Source: Actinomycetota bacterium
GTDB taxonomy: Bacteria; Actinomycetota; Actinomycetes; S36-B12; GCA-2699445
DNA length: 40,658 bases
Assembly: GCA_020438795.1 (NCBI GenBank)
Contig: JAGQTY010000027.1
Location: 1-40,658, forward strand
Direction: 5' to 3'
The position numbers and the translations under genes were made by a program. Positions 33,572-40,658 of the stretch are shown here, in pieces (position 1 is the first letter of the stretch; every line of letters begins with the position of its first letter). The notes beneath the pieces are model-generated. The model searched no databases, was not told the DNA's origin, and saw only the letters and a list, made by a program, of their open reading frames with translations.

Positions 33572-36139
33572 ATGACTGCAGGCCAGACCACCGACATCGC
33601 CATGCCCGAACGTCCGGGCCTGGAGGGCATCGACTCCAAGTGGGCGAAGCACTGGGAGTCCTCGGGCACCTACACCTTCGACCGGACCCGGTCACGCGAC
33701 GAGATCTACAGCATCGACACCCCGCCACCCACCGTCAGTGGATCACTGCATGTGGGTCACGTCTTCTCCTACACCCACACCGACTGCATCGCCCGCTACC
33801 GGCGGATGCGCGGCGCGGAGGTCTTCTATCCCATGGGCTGGGACGACAACGGTCTGCCGACCGAGCGCCGTGTCCAGAACTACTTCGGGGTGCGATGCGA
33901 CCCGTCACTGCCCTACGACCCTGACTTCCGCCCCCCGGACAAGCCTGACCGCAAGCGACAGCTCCCGATCTCCCGGCGCAACTTCGTGCAGCTGTGTGAA
34001 CAGCTGACCGAGGAGGACGAGAAGGAGTTCGAGGCCCTGTGGCGGCATCTCGGCCTGTCCATCGACTGGTCGCAGTCCTACCAGACCATCGACCGCAACG
34101 CCCGGATCACCTCACAGCAGGCCTTCCTGAACAACCTGGCCCGGGGCGAGGCTTATCAGGCTGAGGCCCCCACGCTCTGGGACGTCTCCTTCCGGACCGC
34201 GGTGGCCCAGGCCGAGCTCGAGGACCGCGAGCGAGAGGGCGCCTACCACCGGATCGCCTTCAGCGGCCAGAACGGTCCGGTCTACATCGAGACCACCCGC
34301 CCTGAGCTGCTCCCGGCCTGCGTCGCAGTGGTGGCGCACCCCGACGACGAACGCTATCAGCCACTGTTCGGGACGACGTTGCGGACACCGGTCTTCGACG
34401 TTGACGTACCGGTGGTGGCCCACAAGCTCGCCGACCCGGAGAAGGGGTCGGGCATCGCCATGATCTGCACCTTCGGTGACGTCACCGACGTCGTGTGGTG
34501 GCGGGAGATGCAGCTGCCAACACGCGCGGTCCTGGGCATGGACGGCAGGATCGCGGATACGCCCGCGGAATGGATCAGCTCCCCGGCCGGGCAGGAGGCC
34601 TTCCGCCGGCTGGTGGGTACCACGGTCTTCACGGCCAAGGAGAGAGTCGTGGAACTGCTGGGCGAAGCCGGTGCCCTGGACGGAGAGAGCCGGAGCGTGC
34701 GTCATCCCGTGAAGTTCTACGAGAAGGGCGACAAGCCGCTCGAGATCGTCACCACCAGGCAGTGGTACCTGCGCAACGGGGGAAGGGACCCGCAGTTGCG
34801 GGACCGGCTCCTGGCCCGCGGCAGCGAACTGCACTGGCATCCGGCCCACATGCAGGTCCGCTACGACAATTGGGTCGAGGGTCTCAACGGTGACTGGCTC
34901 GTGTCACGTCAGCGCTTCTTCGGGGTTCCCTTCCCGCTCTGGTATCCCCTCGACGAGTCCGGGGCGCCACGCTACGAGTCGCCGATCCTGCCCGCTTCGA
35001 AGGATCTGCCCGTGGACCCAGCCTCGGACGTGCCCCCCGGCTATTCGGAGGACCAACGGGGAAGACCGGATGGTTTCATCGGTGATCCCGATGTGATGGA
35101 CACTTGGGCGACATCGAGCCTCACCCCACAGATCGCTGGGGGCTGGGTCACCGACACCGATCTGTGGCAGCGGGTCGCTCCCATGGACCTGCGGCCGCAG
35201 GCGCACGAGATCATCCGGACCTGGTTGTTCTCCACGATCGTGCGATCCGAACTCGAGGACGATCGCCTGCCATGGACCGATGCCGCCATCTCCGGCTGGA
35301 TCCTGGACCCGGACCGAAAGAAGATGTCCAAGTCCAAGGGCAATGTGGTCACCCCGATGGATCTGCTGGAGAAGCACGGCTCGGACGCGGTGCGGTACTG
35401 GGCGGCGAACGGCAGGCCGGGGACCGATACAGCCTTCGACGAAGGACAGATGAAGATCGGCCGGCGTCTCGCGATCAAGATTCTCAATGCGTCACGCTTC
35501 GTGCTGCTGCAGCAGGACGGAGACAACTCCCGACCCGACCCCGCCGACGTCACCGAACCACTTGATCAGGCCATGCTGGCGGGTCTGGCAGACGTGGTGC
35601 GGGAAGCGACCGATGCACTGGAGGATTACAACTACACCAGAGCGCTCGAGCGAACCGAGACCTTCTTCTGGAGCTTCTGCGACGTCTACCTGGAACTGGT
35701 GAAGGAACGGGCCTCAGGTGCGCAAGGCTCACAGGAGGCACGCTCGGCGCGGGCGGCACTTCGACTGGCGCTGGATGTCATGCTCCGGCTCTTCGCTCCG
35801 TTCCTGCCGTTCGTGACCGAAGAGGTCTGGTCCTGGTGGCGCAACGGGTCCGTGCATCGGCAGGCCTGGCCGGACACCGACGAGCTGTCCGTGACCGGGG
35901 ACACGCGTGTCCTCGAGGAGACCGCCGCGGTGCTTCGCGACATCCGTAAGGCCAAGAGCGAGGCGAAGGTGAGTATGAGAGCGGGCGTCACTGCTATCAC
36001 TATCACCGGCCCGACCGACGCCCTGGCACGTCTGGCGCTGACCGTCCCTGATCTGCGCGCCGCCGGCCGCTTCGCCGATTACAGCACCCGGGACGGGGAG
36101 AGCGTCGGTGCGGTCGACATCGAGGTGAGTCGCGACTGA
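33572..36139 (+). CDS. valS: valyl-tRNA synthetase, archaeal-type
   Basis: This 855-residue class I synthetase has HVGH at 60-63 (PPPTVSGSLHVGH) and KMSKS at 584-588, with the editing CP1 insert between. The wording PPPTVSGSLHVGHVFSYTHTD and VFYPMGWDDNGLPTERRVQ, and the lack of the bacterial WCPRC block and C-terminal coiled coil, fit the archaeal/Rickettsia-type ValRS rather than the usual bacterial form. ATG 33572 is chosen because TAGAAT (33559-33564) ends seven bases before it and no ribosome site is seen. An earlier frame from 33533 would add 13 residues without family match. Confidence 0.95.
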   Translation: MTAGQTTDIAMPERPGLEGIDSKWAKHWESSGTYTFDRTRSRDEIYSIDTPPPTVSGSLHVGHVFSYTHTDCIARYRRMRGAEVFYPMGWDDNGLPTERRVQNYFGVRCDPSLPYDPDFRPPDKPDRKRQLPISRRNFVQLCEQLTEEDEKEFEALWRHLGLSIDWSQSYQTIDRNARITSQQAFLNNLARGEAYQAEAPTLWDVSFRTAVAQAELEDREREGAYHRIAFSGQNGPVYIETTRPELLPACVAVVAHPDDERYQPLFGTTLRTPVFDVDVPVVAHKLADPEKGSGIAMICTFGDVTDVVWWREMQLPTRAVLGMDGRIADTPAEWISSPAGQEAFRRLVGTTVFTAKERVVELLGEAGALDGESRSVRHPVKFYEKGDKPLEIVTTRQWYLRNGGRDPQLRDRLLARGSELHWHPAHMQVRYDNWVEGLNGDWLVSRQRFFGVPFPLWYPLDESGAPRYESPILPASKDLPVDPASDVPPGYSEDQRGRPDGFIGDPDVMDTWATSSLTPQIAGGWVTDTDLWQRVAPMDLRPQAHEIIRTWLFSTIVRSELEDDRLPWTDAAISGWILDPDRKKMSKSKGNVVTPMDLLEKHGSDAVRYWAANGRPGTDTAFDEGQMKIGRRLAIKILNASRFVLLQQDGDNSRPDPADVTEPLDQAMLAGLADVVREATDALEDYNYTRALERTETFFWSFCDVYLELVKERASGAQGSQEARSARAALRLALDVMLRLFAPFLPFVTEEVWSWWRNGSVHRQAWPDTDELSVTGDTRVLEETAAVLRDIRKAKSEAKVSMRAGVTAITITGPTDALARLALTVPDLRAAGRFADYSTRDGESVGAVDIEVSRD

Positions 36140-36159
36140 GCCTGCCCGGCGCCCAGATC

Positions 36160-36216
36160 GCGCAAGCAGGCGCAAGGCTGGGCAACGCTGCGCAATGATC
36201 GCCACGCTGTGCAACG
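36160..36216 (+). repeat. helically phased GCAA repeat array
   Basis: GCAA occurs at 36162, 36172, 36182 and 36192, exactly ten bases apart, and again at 36211. The flanks are similar: GCTGGGCAACG (36177-36187), GCTGCGCAATG (36187-36197), GCTGTGCAACG (36206-36216). Repeats on one face of the helix often mark cooperative binding of a protein. It lies after valS and about 150 bases before the 1040-residue gene. Confidence 0.6.
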
Positions 36217-36365
36217 GATACGTCAACGACAGCAGCGGTTTCCGCCAAATCGCAGTCTGTCACTCGAAGTGGTGACGGCTCGCCGCCCATTTGACCGAAA
36301 ATATCCGGTAGGCACCCACTCTCAATGGCAGGATGGGGGCGTCGGGGCGAGTTGGAGGAGCTTTC
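36217..36365 (+). promoter_or_regulatory. upstream region of the 1040-residue membrane protein gene
   Basis: A CACT-CGA-AGTG palindrome lies at 36261-36271, inside a GTCAC/GTGAC pair (36259-36276). TTGACC at 36291-36296 is a good -35, but no -10 lies at the right distance; CTCAAT (36321-36326) is 24 bases on. GGAGGAG sits six bases before ATG 36366 and fixes the start. Confidence 0.4.
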
Positions 36366-39300
36366 ATGGGGTTCTTGGGACGCAAGAAGTCGGGTCAGCC
36401 GGCTTCCGTGGACCCCAGCACGGCTCCACCGCCCTCCGGCCAGCCGGCCGCGCCGCAGCCGGTACCCGCGGGTCAGCCCGTGCCGGTGGGAGCCGCACCT
36501 GCAGACGCCGCCACCGTGGCGGTGGCCATCCTGCCCGGCGTGGCCCTGCCCCCGTGGGCCACGCGTATGCCGCTGACACAACAGCTCATGGCAGCCCAGG
36601 CGTATCCTGCAACAATCTCGCCGGAGCCCGCCGGACTGCCCGCCGAACCCCACGAGTACCTGCCTTCCTCACCGGGCCTGTGGGTCGACGTGCCGCCGGC
36701 ACCTGCACCGGGCTCGGCACCTGCGACCGGCGAGACGCTACGCGCCCCGGTGGTCGGTGGACGCTGGGTCGAACAATCCCCTGTCTATCTCCAGCAAGGG
36801 ACAGGCGAGCCTACGCTCGCAGGCATTGCCGCACCGCGCACCAGTGGGCCAGCCACCGGTGGCACAGGGCAGTGGCACGAGGTGGCGGCTGGCCCGGTGG
36901 GGACAGGTTCGGATGCGCCGCCGGCGCCGGACCCCACACTGCGCAGCGACCAGCCACAGGGAGACGTGCAATGGTCGTCACAGGCCGCCCAGGTCGAGCC
37001 GGTGGACCTCGCTCCGGCACCCTACGGCTTCCCCGCCGAGGACCCTCCCAAGCCGTCGGCCGCTTCCGCGCCAGCCGACCCCGGCCCTGCTACTGAGTCC
37101 GGCGTCTGGCACGAGCTCCCCGCGACTGCTGCGGCCGGCGCTTCACTGGCTCCGGGCGTCTGGCACACCATTGCACCGGGAGAGCAGGAGCCACCTTCGC
37201 TGCAGGAAACCTCATCGGCCCAGAGCACGCCCACCGCTGCGCCGGTCGTACAACGCACCGCACAAGGTGGGCAACAGGCCCCCGATACGACTGTTTCCGG
37301 ACCCGCGACAGGACAGTCCGGAGTTTCTCATGCGTCCCCTGCCCGCTACGGCGACCCGACGCCAGGCATGTGGCAGGAACAGGCGCCCAGGAACCTGACG
37401 ACGCCGCCCGCGCCTGTCGAGCCGCTTCCCCCGGCGACAGCCAGCCCGGCCACAGCCAGCCCGGCGACAGCCAGCCCCGCTCCTGCCAAGCCGACCCGAG
37501 CCGGTACCTGGCAGGAGCAGCCGCCCCAGAGTCTCGGCGGCACCTCGATCGGAGCGCAGCCGTCGCCCGGACCCCAGGCGCCCGCAGGGGAAGGGGACGC
37601 AACTGCACGGACAAGCACTGGACCGGCCTCGCAGGCATCATCCCCCGTTGCTGCGACACCGCCCGTGATCCCGGCACCCCCGGTTCCTGCAGAACCCCCC
37701 GCCGCTGCAACACCCCCCGTGATGCCGACACCCCCCGCGGCTGCAGAACCCCCCGTGACGCAGACACCCCCCGCGGCTGCGGCACCCCCGGTCCCTGCAG
37801 AACCTCCCGTGGAGCCAACACCCCCCGCGGCTGCAGCACCCCCCGTGATGCCGACACCCCCGGCAACAGCTGAACCGCAACCCGAACCATCGGCCCAGAG
37901 CTGGGCCGGTCCGCAGAGCGCACCAGCCCCGGAACCGACCGTCAGCGGATTCCCGGAAGCCGAACCGGCGTTCGGCGCGGACACAGGCCCCAGAGACCCC
38001 TCGTTCCCGGGGAGCGAGCCTGAGGCCCCCGGCGAAGCGATTCCCGCCGAAGGGGCGGACGTCAGCTGGGCGCCGGATGTGGCCGGGCTCGAGTCCGCTG
38101 AGGGTACCTCTGCACCCGCCGATACCGAGAATGACTGGATGACGGTCGAGCCGGCCAGCACTGACGAGGAGTGGAGTCAGGCACCGGCCACGGACTGGGC
38201 CAGTGACTGGGAGGCCACGGGTGATCTGCCCGACGACGATGCAGCCTGGCAGACATCGTGGCAGGGTGACGACTGGCAGCAGCAGGGCCGCCCGGAAGCC
38301 GACACCACCTCGGACTGGAACAGTGGCTGGGAGGTCGGGTCTTCCGCGCTCGTCGAGCAGGCCAGCGATGCACCGACGCAGGACCGACGGGTCGGCTGGG
38401 ACGACGTCGAGCCCTCGGATGACGGTCAGGCGGGCGAGGAGACTGAGCCTGCCCCGGACCAGAACGAAGCCGATGACCAGGACGAACAGGATGGTGGCTG
38501 GGGCTGGCCCTCATCGGGGCCGAATGCACCGGGTCCAGCCGGGCCGACATCCGACGGCCCCAAATGGGCCCCCGGCTTCTCCCCCGATGAGCAGACCATC
38601 GACGAGCCCGACGTCGCCACGACGCAGGAAGAGCCCCGGCCCGATCGGCCCGAGGGCCCGGGCGCGCATCTGGCCCGAGGTGCCGGTCAGCTGCGGCCAC
38701 CAGCACCGACTACCACGGCGGCGGGCCTGCCGCTCACCCAGCCGCGTCGGGGCCCCGCACTCTCCGGGACCCTCACGATCGACGCGGACTCTGGCTTCGA
38801 TGTCTCCGCACCAATGCTGGACATCACCGACGACACGCTCGAGCGTCGGGCGGTCAACCGCCGGACGAACCTGGCGCTCCCCGTCGCGGGCCACCAGGGG
38901 TCCGGACTACCTCCGGTGGCCGGACGACCTCCGGTGGCAGGCGATCAGCTGCCCGGGAATCGTCCCCCCAGGCGGCGCTGGCCACTCGTGCTGGCAGGCT
39001 CAGCCCTCGTCCTCGGGGTTGCTGCCGGCGCGACTGTCGCCGTGGTCACGATGACGCAGGACCCGGAAGCACCGGTCGTCTCCACGATTGCGCTCCCGGA
39101 CACTGTCGCTGACCTGCAGCTGGCCCCCCGGCCGCAGGCCGAGGGGTGGCTGGCAGCGCTCGCATCGGAGGCGAGCGACTCCATGCTCGGGACCTACTCC
39201 GGCGATGGAGTCACCGCGAAGGTGTGGCTGCTGCCCAGCGGTACCGACTTCGCGACCTTGATGGCCCGGGTACGCTCCGAGACCGAGATACCGGCGGCGG

Positions 39301-39488
39301 ACTTCAGAGACATGGCGCCCGGTCTGCGCGGCGGGCAACTGGCCTGTGGTGCCGTCAGTGCCACCGAATCAGTATGTGTCTGGTCCACCCCGGGGGTGAG
39401 CGGAGCCGCCATCATCACTGGGCTGGCGCGCACGCCGGCTTCGCAGCTTCTGGCAGACATGCGAGAAGGGCTGGAGCCCCGGGCGTGA
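36366..39488 (+). CDS. large disordered membrane protein with repeated G-x-W-x-E motifs
   Basis: This 1040-residue protein is of unknown function. Residues 1-868 are Pro/Ala-rich and probably disordered and cytoplasmic. They hold seven copies of G-x-W-x-[DE/T] (104 GLWVD, 132 GRWVE, 168 GQWHE, 246 GVWHE, 264 GVWHT, 334 GMWQE, 380 GTWQE) and, at about 588-715, an acidic stretch with over ten Trp (EEWSQAPATDWASDWEA, AWQTSWQGDDWQQQ, GWGW). RRRW at 869-872 precedes one membrane helix (873-897). The outer domain (898-1040) has two Cys (LACGAVSATESVCVW), as in some actinobacterial surface proteins. GGAGGAG fixes ATG 36366. The next gene overlaps by 4 bases. The Trp motifs could bind a repeated partner. 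Confidence 0.85.
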   Translation: MGFLGRKKSGQPASVDPSTAPPPSGQPAAPQPVPAGQPVPVGAAPADAATVAVAILPGVALPPWATRMPLTQQLMAAQAYPATISPEPAGLPAEPHEYLPSSPGLWVDVPPAPAPGSAPATGETLRAPVVGGRWVEQSPVYLQQGTGEPTLAGIAAPRTSGPATGGTGQWHEVAAGPVGTGSDAPPAPDPTLRSDQPQGDVQWSSQAAQVEPVDLAPAPYGFPAEDPPKPSAASAPADPGPATESGVWHELPATAAAGASLAPGVWHTIAPGEQEPPSLQETSSAQSTPTAAPVVQRTAQGGQQAPDTTVSGPATGQSGVSHASPARYGDPTPGMWQEQAPRNLTTPPAPVEPLPPATASPATASPATASPAPAKPTRAGTWQEQPPQSLGGTSIGAQPSPGPQAPAGEGDATARTSTGPASQASSPVAATPPVIPAPPVPAEPPAAATPPVMPTPPAAAEPPVTQTPPAAAAPPVPAEPPVEPTPPAAAAPPVMPTPPATAEPQPEPSAQSWAGPQSAPAPEPTVSGFPEAEPAFGADTGPRDPSFPGSEPEAPGEAIPAEGADVSWAPDVAGLESAEGTSAPADTENDWMTVEPASTDEEWSQAPATDWASDWEATGDLPDDDAAWQTSWQGDDWQQQGRPEADTTSDWNSGWEVGSSALVEQASDAPTQDRRVGWDDVEPSDDGQAGEETEPAPDQNEADDQDEQDGGWGWPSSGPNAPGPAGPTSDGPKWAPGFSPDEQTIDEPDVATTQEEPRPDRPEGPGAHLARGAGQLRPPAPTTTAAGLPLTQPRRGPALSGTLTIDADSGFDVSAPMLDITDDTLERRAVNRRTNLALPVAGHQGSGLPPVAGRPPVAGDQLPGNRPPRRRWPLVLAGSALVLGVAAGATVAVVTMTQDPEAPVVSTIALPDTVADLQLAPRPQAEGWLAALASEASDSMLGTYSGDGVTAKVWLLPSGTDFATLMARVRSETEIPAADFRDMAPGLRGGQLACGAVSATESVCVWSTPGVSGAAIITGLARTPASQLLADMREGLEPRA
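37430..37870 (+). repeat. Pro/Ala-coding low-complexity repeats
   Basis: Three copies of a 15-base unit encoding ATASP (about 37438-37485) are followed by longer AACACCCCCCGCGGCTGCA-like units encoding TPPAAAEPPV/TPPAAAAPPV (about 37650-37870). They code for the disordered cytoplasmic part of the 1040-residue protein. Confidence 0.75.
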
Positions 39489-39859
39489 CCATCAAGTTCA
39501 ATCCCGTCTACGGTCCCTTCGCCAAAGTCATCGGAATGGGCCCGGGCCGTACAGTCTGCGAGATCGCTGACGGTCGCCTGCGAGTCCGGATGGGTTGGGC
39601 TTTCGAACTGGACACACCGTTGTCACAGGTCGACCACGCCGTGCCGGAACCTGATGCCAAGTGGTATTGGGGATTCGGGGCACATTTGGTGGGCAACGGC
39701 AGATGGATCATCAACGGCAGCTTCGACAACCTGGTGGAGATCTTCTTCAAGGAGGACACCAAGGCTCTCACCCTCGGCCGGAACACCACGATCCGGTCTC
39801 TCATCCTGTCAGTGGTCGATCCGGAGGAGTTCCTGCAGCAACTGGACAGCGGAGCCTGA
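39485..39859 (+). CDS. PH-like conserved hypothetical protein
   Basis: This 124-residue soluble protein begins MTIKFNPVYGPFAKVIGMGPGRTVCEIADGRLRVRMGWAFELDTPLSQVDHAV. It alternates beta strands, then GNGRWIINGSFDNLVEIFFKED, then LILSVVDPEEFLQQL, in a pattern like bacterial PH-fold proteins I know from actinobacteria. The start is GTG 39485, overlapping the previous stop (GTGA), so it is coupled to the 1040-residue membrane protein. A longer frame to 39146 is a shadow of that gene. Role unknown; a peripheral membrane or partner-binding role is inference. Confidence 0.85.
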   Translation: MTIKFNPVYGPFAKVIGMGPGRTVCEIADGRLRVRMGWAFELDTPLSQVDHAVPEPDAKWYWGFGAHLVGNGRWIINGSFDNLVEIFFKEDTKALTLGRNTTIRSLILSVVDPEEFLQQLDSGA

Positions 39860-39881
39860 GCCGACACCTGTCCGCTGCATC

Positions 39882-39907
39882 TCCGGTAGGGAGGACCTGC
39901 CACCGGA
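39882..39907. terminator. hairpin between convergent PH-like and clpX genes
   Basis: GGTAGG (39885-39890), loop GAGGA, CCTGCC (39896-39901) form a six-pair stem with one G-T, extended by TCC/GGA across a bulge. No T run follows on either strand, so it would be an atypical terminator serving both genes. Confidence 0.4.
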
Positions 39908-39934
39908 CCCGCCAGCGCACCGCACGGCGACGCC

Positions 39935-40658
39935 TCAGGCAGTGTCTCTCTTGCCCGTCGTGGGCCGCCGACGCCGGGGCGTGATCTCACGAGGCACAAT
40001 CGTGGGCTCCTCATCGGCCAGGATGGTGCCCTCATTGACGACCACGCGCGCAATGTCTTTGCGACTGGGCACCTCATACATGACATGCAGCAGGTGCTCC
40101 TCAAGGATGGAGCGCAGACCCCGTGCCCCTGTCCCCCGTTCGATCGCGAGATCGGCGATCGCCGCTAGAGCCTCATCGTCGAACTCGAGCTCGACACCAT
40201 CGAGCTCGAACAGCTTGCGGTACTGGAGCGTGAGCGCGTTCTTCGGCTCGGTAAGCACCGAGACCAGCGCCTCCTGATCCAGGGCACGCACCGACGTGAT
40301 CACTGGGAGCCGGCCGATGAACTCCGGGATCAGACCGAACCGCATCAGGTCCTCGGGCATGACATAGCTGAAGATGTCCCGCTCGGCCTCCTCACCGTTG
40401 CCCACCTGCTCAGCCGCGAGATGATGCGTGAAGCCGATGGGCTTGGTTCCGATCCTGGATTCGATCACATTGTCCAGACCGGCGAAGGCACCACCCACGA
40501 TGAAGAGCACGTTGGTCGTGTCCAGCTGGATGAACTCCTGATGGGGGTGCTTGCGGCCACCCTGCGGCGGCACGGAGGCCTGGGTACCCTCCATGATCTT
40601 GAGCAGTGCCTGCTGGACACCCTCACCGGAAACGTCACGGGTGATGGAGGGGTTCTCG
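39935..40658 (-). CDS. clpX: ATP-dependent Clp protease ATP-binding subunit ClpX, 5' end missing
   Basis: ClpX unfolds substrates and feeds them to ClpP. The visible 241 residues are the C-terminal part. They begin [25 protein letters not shown] at the window edge, then [45 protein letters not shown], and the sensor-2 [22 protein letters not shown]. The reading frame stays open to 40658, so the gene continues beyond the window; the zinc-binding domain and Walker A are outside it. A basic tail ([18 protein letters not shown]) ends it. Confidence 0.97.
   Translation of the reverse strand, partial: ENPSITRDVSGEGVQQALLKIMEGTQASVPPQGGRKHPHQEFIQLDTTNVLFIVGGAFAGLDNVIESRIGTKPIGFTHHLAAEQVGNGEEAERDIFSYVMPEDLMRFGLIPEFIGRLPVITSVRALDQEALVSVLTEPKNALTLQYRKLFELDGVELEFDDEALAAIADLAIERGTGARGLRSILEEHLLHVMYEVPSRKDIARVVVNEGTILADEEPTIVPREITPRRRRPTTGKRDTA

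Overview
The window is a high-GC, gene-dense chromosomal segment of an actinomycetote (Actinobacteria). Support for this comes from the GC-rich third positions, frequent GTG/TTG starts, many 4-base ATGA/GTGA stop-start overlaps, and the core gene order. Reading right to left on the minus strand, that order is clpX, (valS on plus), folC, DUF4233, ndk, mreB-mreC-mreD-mrdA-rodA, TIGR03960 radical SAM + DUF2344, RNase E/G, rplU-rpmA-obg-proB-proA, nadD-LCP-rsfS. I recognise this as the conserved actinobacterial housekeeping block. The species cannot be named from the sequence. The complete MreBCD/PBP2/RodA set suggests a cell that elongates laterally or thickens its wall by the rod system.

Layout. 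1-7981: a tRNA-Ala(GGC), then a long minus-strand run for ribosome biogenesis, proline and NAD synthesis (rplU, rpmA, obg, proB, a conserved unknown, proA, a 47-aa membrane protein, nadD, an LCP-like protein, rsfS, a histidine phosphatase). 7982-12895: an accessory island between rplU and the RNase E gene. It holds a secreted pentapeptide-repeat protein and a GNAT acetyltransferase on plus. On minus it holds acpS and an 855-residue fusion of an AMP-forming ligase, a phosphopantetheine carrier domain and a multi-pass acyltransferase-3 domain. A near-perfect DtxR/IdeR iron box overlaps the -10 region and start codon of the fusion gene. 12896-18232: RNase E/G with very charged tails, then the DUF2344/TIGR03960 pair. 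18233-20248: a lytic-transglycosylase-like lipoprotein, an SMR transporter and a TerC protein. 20298-29695: the rod operon mreB-mreC-mreD-mrdA-rodA, running by 4-base overlap straight into a heterodimeric ABC exporter with one degenerate ATP site. 29822-32139: ndk, DUF4233, folC. 32231-36139: a ClC-type channel and an archaeal-type valyl-tRNA synthetase. 36140-39859: a helically phased repeat region, a 1040-residue tail-anchored-like protein with seven G-x-W-x-E motifs, and a translationally coupled PH-like protein. 39935-end: clpX, truncated by the window edge.

How it fits together. Most genes are housekeeping. The most novel item is the iron-box-controlled ligase-carrier-acyltransferase fusion, next to the phosphopantetheinyl transferase gene that could activate its carrier domain. 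By analogy to Dlt, and as inference only, it could load an acyl or aminoacyl group inside the cell and pass it through the membrane domain to an envelope acceptor when iron is scarce. Second is the long Trp-motif membrane protein with its coupled PH-like partner. Several genes (valS, folC, the fusion gene, the pentapeptide gene) have a -10-like hexamer six or seven bases before the start codon, which points to leaderless transcripts.
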